From the NCBI GenBank assembly GCA_015039365.1, contig WION01000053.1, positions 1 to 64,000 on the forward strand: a stretch of 64,000 nucleotides of DNA. Direction: 5' to 3'. Under the pieces are notes generated by a model. That model was not told the origin of the DNA. It did not search any database and saw nothing but the letters and a program-made list of their open reading frames with translations. The stretch comes from Amanita rubescens (Eukaryota; Basidiomycota; Agaricomycetes; Agaricales; Amanitaceae). Below are positions 10,082-22,703 of this stretch, piece by piece; the first letter of the stretch is position 1, and every line of letters begins with the position of its first letter. Made by a program: the position numbers and the translations under genes.

Positions 10082-10529
10082 TTGGACCATTTGATGTGGG
10101 TCTCTCGTACTCGCAGATTATGTTCAAGTTTTCGCACCACTTCGTTTATTCGCACTTTACATCCTTTCGTAGTGCGTAGTTTTCTTTTTTTTTTTCTTTT
10201 ACATGTTTGCTTTTTTCGTATTATAGAGCCATAGTATGCGCTGAGATACCAAATGTTCAATATTGTACCGTAACGTTAATGGCCATGCGCACGATGACAG
10301 AAGTATTTGGACCTTTCGATGTGGGTCTCTCGTACTCGCAGATTATGTTCAAGTTTTCGCACCACTTCATTTATTCGCACTTTACATCCGTTCGTAGTGC
10401 GTAGTTTTCTTTTTTTTTTTCTTTACATGTTTGCTTTTTTCGTATTATAGAGCCATAGTATGCGCTGAGATATCAAATGTTCAAATTGTACCTGTAACGT
10501 TAACGGCCATGCGCACGATGACAGAAGTA
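10082..10529. repeat. Two-copy tandem duplication, about 225 bp per unit
   Basis: Unit 1 (about 10082-10306) and unit 2 (about 10307-10529) match almost base for base, from TTGGACC and GATGTGGGTCTCTCGTACTC through an oligo-T/C tract to GCGCACGATGACAGAAGTA. It starts about 30 bp after the phosphatase stop, so unit 1 may supply its 3' UTR. Confidence 0.85.
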
Positions 10530-13500
10530 TAGTGCCTGCCGATGAGCGGGCCGCTTCATGCTGTGCTACAAGTAACTACAGATACCCCAATTTAACCCCT
10601 CTCTTAGCAATACAACCATTTTTATCATATTCGTCACCTACAATTAACGAGCACCGCTACCACCCTATACATATATACGTGTGCATGTGGTGAAAGCACA
10701 TAGCCTCCTTAGCCGCGATCGGCATGCCAAGTTTATCTGACTACGACTACTATCGGACTGGTATTTTGATCCATCACATGTACATGTCATTGGAAAGTTT
10801 CGAGTCGAGTTGAAATATTTGGCATCTTGATAAGTAAAACGGCGTACTCCAAGTCAAGTATAACTCTTAGTAAACCTGTGCGATGGTACGAGTAGCAGGG
10901 GCTGCCCAGGTGGACGTCCGCGTCCGCGCCCGCGCCCTGTCAGCGTCAGTCCAAGGAGTTCGCTTCGGGTAGACTAAAATAACGTTGATTGCATCGGTTG
11001 TGTTTCAGTTCCACCGCCGGCCCGGAGCGGGGTCTTCGCTTCCGTGTCTTTTATTTTTTTGCCTTGGGGTTGCGTCAACCCAGAGTTGCCTAGAGCGGTT
11101 TATAATAATCCAAGCCAGAGATAAAATAACGGGGACTTTTTTTGTCGGTTGCCCAGCAGAATGGAATAACCAGGACTCAGGACAAACAAGCGCTAGCACA
11201 TCCATTTCTGGGATTCAAAGAAGGGAACAGGACCGCTAGAACAGAATAAGGCCGCTGATAGATCTAGAACTGAGAGAATAGTAGTAGAGTTTCCATTATG
11301 CTGGGCCTGTTGGGATCCGATCAGGGATGGGAACAGCAATCCAAGAACGGGAACGGGGCATGGAAGGAAAGGGAATAGTCGGGAACATAACTAAGCGAAG
11401 CATAAAAAGCATAAACATGACGGGTGGTCATCGCGGGCATCGCTTGTTACCGATTACCGCGTGTGAAGGTTCCACGTCAGCCTTCCAAAATAACTTAGTG
11501 GCAAAGGTTGATGGGCTCTAGACCGTGTGGTCCTCGAGGACCATCAGCGCTGTACTTGCATATAAGGAAAGCGTAATAGGACTTGGCATGTGCACCTCAG
11601 GGTTCAGCGGGACAGTCCAAGGTTCACTTTGGTCCAGTAGCATGAGGCAACCAACACACGGCTGTGCTGTGTCCCATCTTCATAACCAGATTCCAAGAGC
11701 ATATACACACGCACATACAGTCCTGAAGAAACGTGTCAACGCCAAAAAAGATCCTCTATAGGTACCACTCACACCCGTGAGATGCAGTAGGTACTAGACG
11801 TCAGAAAACCCGGGAAACAGCCATATGCATTGCTACCCCACACACGTGCCTGTGTCTCGTTATCTCGCCTTCCTTGCCATGATCGACAGCGGCAGTGCCT
11901 GGCAAGGTTGCTATTCCGAGGGTTCAGATGTAAAGTTCCTTGAGCGCCTGGATAGCCGGGAAGTTTTATCAATAGGCATCCGTCATCCGCTGGATAAGGT
12001 TCGAGTAATACCCTACTACAGCTGAATGGGTTGGGCTATTCAGTTTTCCGGAAGTGAATGAAAAGGGAAATGCCGCACGACGGGGCCACGATTAAACCGA
12101 CGTGGTTGGTAAGGCGGGCGCTGTCTGTCCATATGGTCGATTCTCCCATATCAAAACGGGTACGCCGCACTTGTCAGAAGTCTCAATTCTGAAATGTGGA
12201 ATCAAGTGGTGTGCCACGGTTGAAAGCGAGGATCAAGAGGGCACCGATAAAGTTCAATTCAGCCTTCTTCACGATGCTTCATGAAATTGTTCATATTTAG
12301 CAACGCCACAAAAATAACTCATACGACGAATCTGGCCGGCAGATCTTGGCCATATGCTTGAAAATCATACTCTCTCTTATTCGGCAGACGACGCGTAGCT
12401 GCTGCCTTTATCAACCGCACAAATCTAGATATGGAACCCGACGGACCGCAATGTTCGGTGTTCGAGTCATCGAGCGTAATAAGGTATCATAGCGCCTTTC
12501 CAGTTCTGGGTTCCATTGTCTGTGTCTGACACACCGCTTCCTATCGTCATTTGACGTTTATGAACCCTTGACAATCATGACCAGTCACTGTGCACCGATA
12601 CATCGATCAGGTAAGCTGTACAATTTAACTGGCTTCGATCAGGGCCGCGGGTGCCCGGTGCCCGCCCATAAGTTGCGTGCACCTGGCGCCGATCTGGCAC
12701 ATGTGAATACTTATTATCACCACGGAACGCCATGACCGCCATTCAAATCATCCGACTAACCAGCATCTTCTCCGAATATGGAGAAATTAAGGATACACTG
12801 TGCATATGATGGATGAAACGGTCACTAGAGCAGCAATAAGATCATCGGGAACACGTGTTCGTTCCATCCCCAGGCCTTGCATGTTGAGGTTTCTCACATA
12901 TGACAAGTCAGCAAGCGATTGCGTATGGAACACTGGAACTGACAATCTATTTTTTGCGGCTTTCGCGTGTTCCTAAATATACCGAATCCAAATACCCCGA
13001 ATTATCTGCTCGCGTGCGGAGGACCGCACCTCTATTCGCTTCCACGCGTACGTAGAAGAGTATGGTTCTCACCAACGTGTGCCTCGGCGGAGATCCTAGT
13101 TCATCGGCTGTTTCGACTGGATGCCTGCTATGGATGTTGACATTTGTGGAACGCAACGAGTGAGCCGTATCACTTTTCTTTCCTTTTTTTTTTGAATCCA
13201 AACTACGCTAGCGAGTCCGACTCGGACCGATGCATGTAATCAAAATAGCCAAGCGAAACGCGACAGTATATGATAGGATCAATAGTATGAATACTAGCTC
13301 GTTAACGGCGAAATGTACTAACCAATGTGCAATTGCAAATAGTGCAACCACGAAGCGATTAAGTAACTGGACACTAGCTTCTCCAGGGATCAAATGATCA
13401 TATCTTTGTAACCGCCCAAGAGACGTGTCATGATCAAACATTGCTAGGCTCGAAACACTTGACCCAATAGAGACGACATTTATCCGTCGGGGTGGAATGA

Positions 13501-13869
13501 GCGCAGTGGGAGAAGAGTACACAATGGATCGCCTACTATGGTAAGTGAAAGAAAGAAGGGCTGTGCATGCTGAATGATAAGCGCTATGTTTTTACAAATA
13601 TCCCAATACGCTGCGCATCCGAACAAGGTAACTCGATTTAATGTGTTTCCAAGGCAAACGTACCTAAAACTGTATAAGAGGCTTTCGTCGTTTCAGGCCT
13701 ATGCAGTGCGAAAAAAGCGAATGTAGCAATATCATTAAGTCTTGATCACACTTACGGAAATACGTTAACTCGCTCAGAATGACTCGCAGAAGGCAAGCCA
13801 GTCGCCGACGCAGGATAAGGACCTAGGAATATCACCACATCTGCCTCACTTCATACAACCCATTTAAGG
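10530..13869. other. 3.3-kb interval without recognisable genes
   Basis: Only short, unsupported ORFs in all frames. GC-rich patches at 10910-10945 and 12643-12670 resemble hAT-type termini but are not paired into an element. A minus ORF at 13208-13522 is hydrophobic but lacks a family match I can name. No RNA genes seen. Confidence 0.45.
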
Positions 13870-15077
13870 CTATGAGTCGACTTCCATCATACCAGCATCG
13901 CTACGCTGCGCAGGCGAAGCAGCATTTGACTTTGCTGCGCGCCTGGTAGATGCAGATCGTCGCTGCGCCTCGGGACTTGAATATTGTCCAGAAAGCTGAG
14001 GAGACGTGCCTCGTGACGGTGTTTTCCTTGAACGCGGTGCATGATTAAAATGGTTACATTTCGGGCAGGTATATTCTAAAATCATCCGTTGAAGCAACAG
14101 TTAATTCAAATTGAATGATACTGACCTGTATCATCCCACAAGCTCTCCTTCACGAGTCCATTGTGAGCATGGCATTTTTCACAAATGAGTGCGTAACGCG
14201 ATGTTGGAGTGTTGGAGTCCTCGTCTCCTAAAAGGACATCGGCAACTTTATCGTACCATTGCTTACGTGGCATAAAGGGAGATGGCGGTGCTAGAATTGA
14301 ATACATTAGTTGATGACATATGTGAGCGACAGCGCATGACGTACGTGGCTGTAACGCTGGTGGCACGGGTGCTCTCGCAGTTGACGGCGTTGTTTGAAGC
14401 TGTTGAGGCGTCCCTGGTGGGACAGGGCTTGAAACAACTCTTTGACGCAGTGGTGAATTCATCGGAGTTGAGTCATATTTACTTAGCAACTCCTGCGTCG
14501 AATAGTAGTTGGTTTTCTTCTTGATATCCTCCACAACGCTACGTTGTTTCTTCAACAATTGTTGAAGCGTTTTTTCTTTGCATCCTCGATGAATACCGAC
14601 AATCGGACACGCTACAATATCAATGCTTACCTTCGGCGTCGCCCTTCCTTCGATACCATATCTGCACAATGCGTCGTATAAACAGGATTCTAAAGCAAAA
14701 GTTAGTGAGGTCAAACAGCGCGAACTTAGGCTACTGACATGATTGGGCCAAGAAACACTGGAATCGCCTTCATAGCCTTCTCCACTTCTGATTGTCGCCG
14801 CGTGTTATAAAAGCGCGGCAGCAAGCTGGTATACCACAATGAAATGTACGCTCCCCATGCAGCTAGCGTGTATAGCGTGGCAAGCAAAGTGGAGCGACGC
14901 TCGCGCAGGCGTATTTCTGATAGGCGTGTCTGGCGATTGCGAACATCGTCTGCAAGTTTGGCAAGGATAGTTTCGTAGTCGCCTTCCTCTTTCTGTGGAG
15001 ATCCGCTTTCTTTAGAATTTGTTACGCTGAACGGCAGATTCTCGTACCGGCTTAAAAAGCCTCTTTAGGAATGACAT
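13870..15077 (-). CDS. LNP1: Lunapark family ER junction protein (335 aa)
   Basis: Stabilises three-way junctions of the tubular ER. Exons on the minus strand: 15077-15048, 14992-14739, 14689-14631, 14584-14126, 14075-13870 (1008 nt, 335 aa). The N-terminus MSFLKRLFKP is followed by a coiled RQTRLSEIRLRERRS, a first membrane segment (TLLATLYTLAAWGAYISLWY), a second near PVFLGPIIILFIRRIV, then the diagnostic QRSVVEDIKKKTNYYSTQEL and KYD. The C-terminal zinc finger is complete: CEKC plus HNGL, and after the last intron CPKCNHF. The tail is a basic Ser/Pro-rich segment. Length is close to yeast Lnp1 (about 280) and shorter than animal forms. The short first exon rests on splice logic; the rest is firm. 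Confidence 0.88.
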
Positions 15078-16494
15078 GCCAAGTTGGACGAAGAGATCTG
15101 TATACAACTGAAGATGAAAGGAAAGGCGTACAAGCTGCGTCACTGACGTGTTAGCTCCGACTCACGTGCTCACCGTCACACCAAGATAAAAATTGGGCTG
15201 TACGCCATACGGCCAACTCACTGACTCGCGATTTTCCTGGATTACATAGCACGCCAGTCAGAACATGGTGAATATTATGACAGGAACTCTTGGCTGTCGC
15301 AACAACCTGTGCACAAGTTGATATATGACATTTATTATCCTGTTCCCTGTTTAGGCAAACATGTACAAACATAATACTATAGTAGTATTCGGTCCCATTA
15401 TCAGGGACCTTAAACTTTAGGTATTTGGCTGGCAAGGTATTCTCGGGAAAGATAGCGCCGGAATCTTTAGGTCTGCCTATCCTGACAGTTGTTGACACTT
15501 TCTCCTTGATGGGGGGATGCGACGCGACACTGCCTGGTTTGTACTAATGACGCGATCGGTCGGACATTCCCATCCAAACACTCGTCCTACATAGTCATAT
15601 TGATTGCTGCTGGAAAGAGTGAGTCAAATAGTTTACACAGCTGTCCAAGAGTCATGGCCTTGCGACAGTTTTAATATGTTTCAAGAGTCGGGATCCCACG
15701 AGTCGTCGGCACTAACGTTCTGGCGTCCATTTCGTACCCGACCTGACTCTTGGCGCCAACTTCAAGTTCCTCATAAGGCAAAAGATGGACCAGGTCACGG
15801 GTTGAATGTGCTCCAGGTACCTGGTCTGAGAAAATAGGTGTTCAAAACCCGACTTTCACCATTGCGCCCTGATGATACTAATGGAGGACATTGGTGGGAG
15901 AAATCAAAGCAAAAAAGAGTGAAGTTGCTGTTGTGGGAACGAATCAGATCTATGTACGCTAATCCCCCTTGAGGCGCACAGCATAGTTGGGTCATGTTGC
16001 CATTGGCATGGAACTTTCCTGAAATGGCAGTGTGCCATGTATACGAAGCTCCGAACCAGTCGGTCTAATACTGCAGTCCACCCCTTTACGTCAAGAATCC
16101 ATGCAAGAGCTCGATGTGCCTATTACACTCTGGCCCACTGGTCTCGAAATACCTCCGGTGACTGTAAACCAGAACGTAAGAAATCACCGCTGATAGGTAC
16201 GGGGGTTCCATACTAACTTTTGGCCAAACCCCGGTCATCTATGAATTCAGCAGGGATTTTTCCGTACTACTTGTGAGTACGAGTTGCCCTCGCTACCGAG
16301 ATCAGATCATTCACCCAGACATGAGATCTGAAGATCTTACCACTAGTTCGTTCAAACTGAATCCAGCCCACCATTTTAGGCTCGTTATAATGTCGAACCC
16401 GTCAACACAGGTTTTCCGTCAAAGCTCATTGGCATACCTTCGACGGCCTTTAAAAAGCCTAGGATAGTCTCTGAAATCCCATCTCATCCACCCA
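15078..16494. other. Interval between Lunapark and the GATA gene
   Basis: Includes the divergent promoters of both genes. The longest ORF (minus, 15151-15498, 115 codons) shows no known domain. No repeats or RNA genes seen. Confidence 0.4.
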
Positions 16495-17674
16495 ATGACT
16501 CAACGCGGCGCATACTTCCAGAACAACCTCGGAGGACAACCAAGCGCTTCCTCTCCAACCCCATATCCTCCGACACCTTATAGCCAGGCACGCCGCTCAC
16601 CACAGGAGACAACGCCGCCAATACATTATTCAGGATTGAGTGGTTACGGAGGCTCTGGTACTTCGTTCATTGTTACACTTCAGCGGTTTTTGACGATACA
16701 TCCTCACAGGCGCCGGCCAGACACCCGAAGTCGCCATCTCCCATAGATCCCGTACATCCCTTGGACAGGCTCATCACTCTAACCCCTCTACCGAATATCC
16801 GAGGACACATCATCAGCTGTCGCACTCGCATACTCCAGCTCCATGGGATGGTCAATCACCACAGCCGTATGGATATGCGCACGTGTCTTCTTCATCTTAC
16901 TCAGGGCAGTCGTGGCCGGCGAACCATACTCAGCCCATAGGGCAACAAAGCTATTACCAGCGAAATGATCTACACGACCAAGGCGCGCAGTACATGGGTA
17001 TGGTCGGTGTCCCGAACGGAGCAGTACCACGCGGACCATCATCTGGATCGTCCATGGTTTCTGCGAATCACTCGTCCCAACAGTGGGCAGGCTCTTCAGG
17101 CGCCACATCGGATCCTCAGTCTTTCTACATGTTCAATATGCGAGATAATGACTCACACCTCCGACCTTCGCCGGATATGCCTGCAAGCGGCTACACTTTC
17201 TCACCTGCACCCTCTCCATCCTCGTCACCATCGCCTTCCCGAGTAATCGATACGTCCCCGATCCTCGGTCCTCGCAGGGCGAGCATTGACGCCACAACAA
17301 ATGTAAAACGATGTTCACATTGTCAAGCGACTTCTACACCACTGTGGAGGCGAAACCCGATGAACATGCAACCATTGTGCAACGCATGTGGGTTGTATCT
17401 TCAACAGCGAAACAAGCTCCGTCCACAGGAGCTCATAGATGCGAGTATAGAAGACGATGAGAGTACGGATGAATCGGACCTGGATCCTTCCGCGCCGAGG
17501 TGCAGCCACTGCCAGACGCACGTTACTTCAGTCTGGAGGCGAAGCAAAACAGGCGAACAGCTTTGTAATGCTTGTGGTGTGTACCTGAGACTAAGAGGGA
17601 AGCCGCGCCCTCTAAGTCTGAAGCAAAAGAAGATTAAACCACGTCCCCATTCTTCGAAGAATGCGGCGAAGTAA
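16495..17674 (+). CDS. GATA-type zinc-finger transcription factor with two fingers (375 aa)
   Basis: A nuclear DNA-binding regulator recognising GATA cores. Exons 16495-16657 and 16710-17674 give 375 aa. Residues 1-250 are disordered, rich in Ser/Pro/Gln/His. Finger 1 (Cys 256, 259, 278, 281) is C-X2-C-X18-C-X2-C with TPLWRRNP and LCNACGLYL. Finger 2 (Cys 319, 322, 340, 343) is C-X2-C-X17-C-X2-C with TSVWRRSKTGEQLCNACGVY and a basic tail KPRPLSLKQKKIKPRP. An acidic linker (EDDESTDESDLD) separates them. Two-finger GATA factors in fungi include iron-regulation (SRE/URBS1 type) proteins, but the Cys-rich spacer diagnostic of those is absent here, so I do not assign the pathway. Confidence 0.88.
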
Positions 17675-17952
17675 GAGACTATGTTACATCAGTTAGATTT
17701 TGGAGGACATTTTGTTTATTTAACAGTACAGATTTCGCCTTTCGACAGGTCTATTTATTGCGCTACAGACCAACCGTAATTCGAGTGATATCATAACCTT
17801 CAGGGACTCTTGTACATTACAGCATTGGACATTATTACCCCATCGATACATTACATCCTAACTCATAATTCATCTCTGAAAGAGTCATTTTGTTATTTTG
17901 CTGCGCATGAGTCGTCTTTCGGTGCCTCAATGTTGTGGAATCGAATTTCCGA

Positions 17953-18576
17953 TTAATCCGGACGATCCAGGCTGTCGAGGAAGTCGTTTCTACGATCATG
18001 TAGAGCGAATGCGGATAAGCCCATAATAATTAGATCGCCGCTTGCGATGTACCAAAGTAGTCATCCAGGGACAACGCGGATTATAATTCTGGAATGGGTC
18101 GTCGGCTGATGGACGAATAATTCAATCGGGTATAGTGGAAGCGATGGGTTGAAGGATCGACAAAGAACTATTCGTAAGCGCGCCGTGGGCACCACGTCAT
18201 ATTTAGGTATTGGTAGTTCTAATTCTTCGCATGACTGAGCCGGCCCTTGAATTAGGAACGCCAGTTCCGGTTTTCCGTTTGCATGAGAAGAAATAGTCAA
18301 TAGCGTGGGTTGACGAACTGGATCAGATGTTGAATCCAGTCTGCAAGGCTGTATCATCCCTAATACGGACCGCAATGCGGAGTATGCAAGGACATAGCAC
18401 TGTATGTGTTTCAGGTGGTTGACAACGGGCTTCTTGGACAGACTACTGTCGTAATTGGTTGATAAATTACGCAGGAGCTTTAAAGCTGTGCTGTGGGGTT
18501 CCCAGGGTTGCCTTGTAGGCAGATCAGCTCCTCGAGGATGAACCTGAAACGCTTTCCAGTGCCTGTGCATGTTCAT
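17953..18576 (-). CDS. Conserved unknown protein; frame interrupted by one TGA before a hydrophobic C-terminus
   Basis: The ORF from the ATG at 18576 runs 171 codons to a TGA at 18063-18061. The same frame then stays open for 35 more codons to a TAA at 17955-17953. The upstream part has coherent composition (STALKLLRNLST-like helix, LAFLIQGPAQS, IPKYDVVPTARLRIVLCRSF). The extension LLWYIASGDLIIMGLSAFAL joins with the preceding RIIIRVVPG to form a membrane-like segment, ending DRRNDFLDSLDRPD. The stop sits in TGA-CTA, the context known to favour readthrough. Alternatives are a TGG-to-TGA mutation or an intron I cannot find. I do not recognise the family. Divergent from the gene at 18674 with 97 bp between starts. 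Confidence 0.6.
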
Positions 18577-18673
18577 TTACGAACGTGGTTGAGTGCAAGG
18601 GTGACGCTTATTTCAATTTATTTGGCAATGCATTCTGAACCAAATAGGTTCAAAATCCTATTCCACTGCCCAA

Positions 18674-19504
18674 ATGGCATGGGTTATTCTTGACTATCTC
18701 TGCTGCTTCAGATGTCCAAAACGTCATGATGAGGTACCTGACATGGAGGATGAAAGAAGATATTTGATTCCCCCACCTCCTGATGATGACATGTAAGCCA
18801 AGTCTGTGCTATTTGCAAAAACGCCTAAAATGCTGTAAAATCAAGGTTCGAAGATGCGTTGTTACATCAACGGAGGTTGGATGAACAACTTGGGGGTATT
18901 ATACGGTCTAAAGGAGGGTAAGTGACACTCAGAGCACAGCCTCGTCATATGTAACACCGCTATACAGGAAGATGGTCAATGTCACTTCTCATCTGCCTTT
19001 CAACCTTCACAATAGAGCATTGCCTGACGACTCACTTGCAAATTCCCGTTCAGGATCAAGGTCCGTGGACCTACACCACGCTCAGGGATACGAAGACGAC
19101 CGGTTACGACCACGGCGTTGGTCCTCCCAAGAACGATACAGAACTGAACCCCGATCCCGACCTCCCAGCGTTTATGACCGCCAACGACCTTACAGCCGTC
19201 CGTCTTCACCAGAGTCTGTCTACAGAGATACAATCCGTCGGGAGCCCATCCTCAATCTGAGATTAGTTGGCTACGTTCCCCCCAGTACCCGTGGACGGAG
19301 CATGTCCAAAAATTCTGATACAGCAAAAAAGGAATCACCAGGCCCCGAGATTTCCAGGTCTATAAACTCGTCAGCTGGTACACCTCCAGTATGTGGCATG
19401 TGACCCCTATCGTCTCCGCGCTGACTTAAAACAAATATCAGCAGGAACCCCATCAATTACAGCTCCAAGGTGTAGATCTAATATGTACAAGTTGGGGAGA
19501 CTGA
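18674..19504 (+). CDS. Small basic protein with N-terminal Cys pair, possibly LAMTOR1/Meh1-like (224 aa)
   Basis: Exons 18674-18792, 18846-18917, 18968-19388 and 19442-19504 give 224 aa. The last intron (GTATGT...CTGAC...CAG) is my choice; without it the protein ends at 19403. The N-terminus MAWVILDYLCCFRCPKRHDE carries a CC pair suited to palmitoylation, and is followed by an acidic PPPPDDD stretch. A conserved-looking core FEDALLHQRRLDEQLGGIIR then KMVNV-x-SHLPFNLHN precedes a disordered Arg/Ser-rich tail. The lipid-anchor-like start plus the short helical LLxxRxxLxxxLxxIIR core resembles lysosomal/vacuolar Ragulator-EGO scaffolds (LAMTOR1, Meh1), but this is weak; treat the name as a hypothesis. 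Confidence 0.7.
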
Positions 19505-19794
19505 TGATGATACGTATGTCTGCTTTGCCATCGTCTCGTCTATTTTTTCGTCTCTGATTAAAACATGATTGATGGCGATCGGAGACGAATATTGGCGGTG
19601 ACAGCTTTGAACGTTTGAACGTTTGATGCGCATGGCACAGTGACAACCCTGTGAACATACTTGCATTACATCAATACTTTCGACTATCAGTGGATACTTC
19701 CATATGCTCGTCTCCAGTGCACCGAAATATTTTAGGGTCAAAAATGTATACCATAAATAGTGTACTGGTACCGTCAGTTAGCATTAAAAGAAAT

Positions 19795-22558
19795 TTATTG
19801 CTTGAATGCATTCCATGCGTCGTTCAGGGCACCAAACACACCATTCGCGAGCATCCTCTGCTCCACTGTCGAGTTGGTGGGATTCAGCTACAGAACCATC
19901 CATCTTAGTATCCAATAACCTGACACGACATCCTCACTGTACCTTATCTGGATGCAATTTCGCGATCGTCTTGGTATACCTGATCTTAACTTGCGCAGGC
20001 GACACTAATTCTGCCATACCCACTTTCTGCAATCCAAGCTCCGGCCACAAAACGAGATCTAGGCTGGCAAGCAACGCTCGGATGTTAGTCTCTTTCCCAC
20101 CCTTCCAAGCTATGATCCTTCCATCAACGTTGTCTTTGAGCTCGTGTCTAGCTTGATCCTCCGCCTCGGCTGCGTCATTGGCTGATCGTAGCTTTGCAAG
20201 TGCCTCGGACGGTCCTGAAAGTACTTGCGGTCTTGCCGGCCGTGGTTTAGGCTTTCTAGGACCATCTATCGGTTGCGCCATCGACAAGGACGATGACGCT
20301 GCCTGAACCATCCGCCTACATCTTCCGACGCCTCTGACGGCCTCGCTTCGAATATTTGGCTTTACCCACTCCTTACCAGCAAGCGCTTCCCAGTCTTTCT
20401 TCGCATCCTCCCACTTCTCGCGCCCCTCAAATGCCTCAGCTCGACGCTTCAAAGCCTTCGTCATACCGTCTGCAAGGTCCACACTCGCTCCTTCATCCGC
20501 ACGTGAGACCTTGAGTTCCCGCGCGGGATGATATCCCATGCCAATAATTCCAAGGACGACAGTGGCATCATCTACCGCCCCAGAAGAATCGCCAGTCTTT
20601 AGGCGTGCAAGTGCCCGATTATTGTATAAAGGAACGAGCAACAAATGGGAATCGGGTAACGTGGCAATGGCAGTTGCATATGCAGCCTCCGCTTCGCTGT
20701 ACTGTCCTAGTTTGAATTTTTCGGCACCTCGGTCCTTGTGCTGCGTTGATATTGATATAGCGGATGAAGAGGCTGACACTACGCTCGCACGGGGTGCCGC
20801 GCGGACAGGCGAGGGAGCGCGAGGTGTACCTGTCCTCGTTGTGTTTCCCGCTTTGGGTGACGGGTCGACCATTTCGGGGTCGGTTTTCGGTTTTGGTTTT
20901 CCACGCCGCCATGGAGAAACATACGCTGTCGGCTCGTTTGATGACAGTAGGTCAGCTGCTGCGGTGGTAGTAGTGGCTAGCTCAGACGAGCGTCGCGTGG
21001 AGTTAGTGCTAGCGCGTGATTCAGAAAGAGAGATTTGTTGCGAAGAAATCTGATTTCGTCGTGTGGCTTGATCGTTATCTGTATTGTCCCTGTACGTGCC
21101 TTCGGCAGCTCCCACCTCGGCCTCACCACCTGCCGTGTCTGTCATCCACTTCGGCCGACCAGACAAATGGCTCGCTGGCTTCTTAGAAGCCAAAGCAAAG
21201 TTAGATCCAGTGGCCCGTTCCTCGTATACCTTTTGTATTCGTTCCTTTCCTTCTCGCCAGAATATGCTTGCCTTATTAAGCATACCAAATCCGATCTCGC
21301 TTGCCTGAGCAATCAATTTATCTGCTTGTTCCTGCAGATTTTGCTCATTGTCGCGTTGCAAACTAGATGATCTACTTCTTTCTTTTATTCGATCTCGATG
21401 GCCACGGGGAAGCGCGGGGACGTTTGCTGGAGATTGACGTCGTGGTGTGGGAGGGTGGGAAGACGAGGCAGCTCCATTTGAAAGGAGCATCTCTAGCGCT
21501 CCCTGAACGTCTAGCCCAGTATCCGTAGCAGCAAGCGCTACCCGTGCTTGCTGCAGTGAGAAACCCATCTCGACAATTTGTCCGAGGATATGCGGTGGTG
21601 GGCTTACAGGCCTCGAATCCACCTGTTTGCTGCCACGCGTATTCTGGAGCGTTTCCTGCTTTGTGTGAGAAAATAGTTCAGCACTATTATGAAAACCACG
21701 CACGTTCTCTAAAGGTCGTGGGATTGAATCAATGGGTTTTCCAAGGTCACCGAGAATATCATCTTCGTCCTCGGCACCCTGACTTAACAAACCATCGTTT
21801 AGGTCATATAGCCCGGTTTGTTCGGGAATGGAGACCGTCTGTGGCGACTGGCTATCGGCCGTCATGAGATCATCCATGTCCCAAAGTTGGCGTGATCGTG
21901 GGGGATCAGGTGTTGATAACTTTGTGCTGGCCGCGGAAGTACCGGCTGGATTTGCAAAGTCATCCAATCCCCAATCATCATCAGTGGAAGATGGTTTCGC
22001 TTCTGTTGGTTTCGTCGAACCCGCTCGCTGTGGTTGCGATAGAGACCCAAAACCCCAATCGTCGTCGTCTAGAGTAGAGTTTGATATGACCTTCGAAGCA
22101 GTAGACAGAGTTGAAGTTGGATTAGCGAGTGAGTCCAAACCCTGCCAAGCGGATGCCGCAGATCTATTGGTCTGGTGCCTTTTTAGTTGGGCTTCTAATC
22201 GTTGTTGCTCGGCTTTCGCTGCGCGTTCTGCTATGGTCATCTGAGGGCCATTGGCGTTTGAAGAGATGGAGCCTCCCAAAAGGTCTTGAAATGCGTCATT
22301 ACCGTTCGGAGGCTTGGGCCCAGGTGCTTTAGGCTGGGAAGAAGGCGTTGGCTTTGATGGTACATTTGTTCGTGAATTAGATTGCGTATTAAGAGAGGAG
22401 TTTCCAGATGCCAAAAGAGAGAAAACGTCCGGCGTCTTTCGTGTCGTGCCGCTGCCTCGAACCTGCGATGGAGCGACGGCCGATCCGCCAAGAGTTTTGG
22501 GTACATCTAGCTTAGAGGGCGTTGAAGAGTTCCAGAGGTCAGAAAAAGCATCAGACAT
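19795..22558 (-). CDS. SWA2: Auxilin-like clathrin uncoating factor with UBA, TPR and J domains (902 aa)
   Basis: Recruits Hsp70 to clathrin-coated vesicles. Main exon 22558-19943, then an intron of 55 nt and exon 19887-19795, giving 902 aa. Residues 1-320 are disordered with repeated acidic-Trp motifs (DDDDWGFG about 164, DDDWGLDD about 193, WDMDD about 226) of the kind that bind clathrin or adaptors. A UBA domain spans about 324-362 (GQIVEMGFSLQQARVALAA). TPR helices with SAISISTQHKDRGAEKFKLG and YNNRALARLKTGD lie around 640-780. The C-terminal J domain (about 830-902) has the HPDK tetrad split from LNPTNSTVEQRMLANGVF by the intron. Same order as yeast Swa2 (668 aa); the longer N-terminus is common in basidiomycetes. 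Confidence 0.88.
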
Positions 22559-22703
22559 AGCTGGATAGCACTGGTCTAACTTGAAAAGGGTCTAAAGCGT
22601 CGTCACCGTGAATGATACGTTCGTCACTGTGCCAGGCGTTGATGAGAACTATTACGTAATCAGGAATTATACCGTTCCGAGATGCCGAACTTTTTCATAA
22701 CGG

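Noticed and set aside
10910..12670. GC-rich hAT-like ends (CGCGCCCGCGCCCTG near 10938, CAGGGCCGCGGGTGCC near 12643)
   Set aside because: Orientation is wrong for a single element and no 8-bp target duplication was found.
13208..13522. 104-codon minus ORF with a hydrophobic stretch
   Set aside because: Could be a small membrane protein, but start context, homology and splice support are lacking.
15151..15498. 115-codon minus ORF
   Set aside because: No domain or exon context; lies in the Lunapark upstream region.
20538..21053. 171-codon plus ORF inside SWA2
   Set aside because: Antisense shadow of the well-supported auxilin-like gene.
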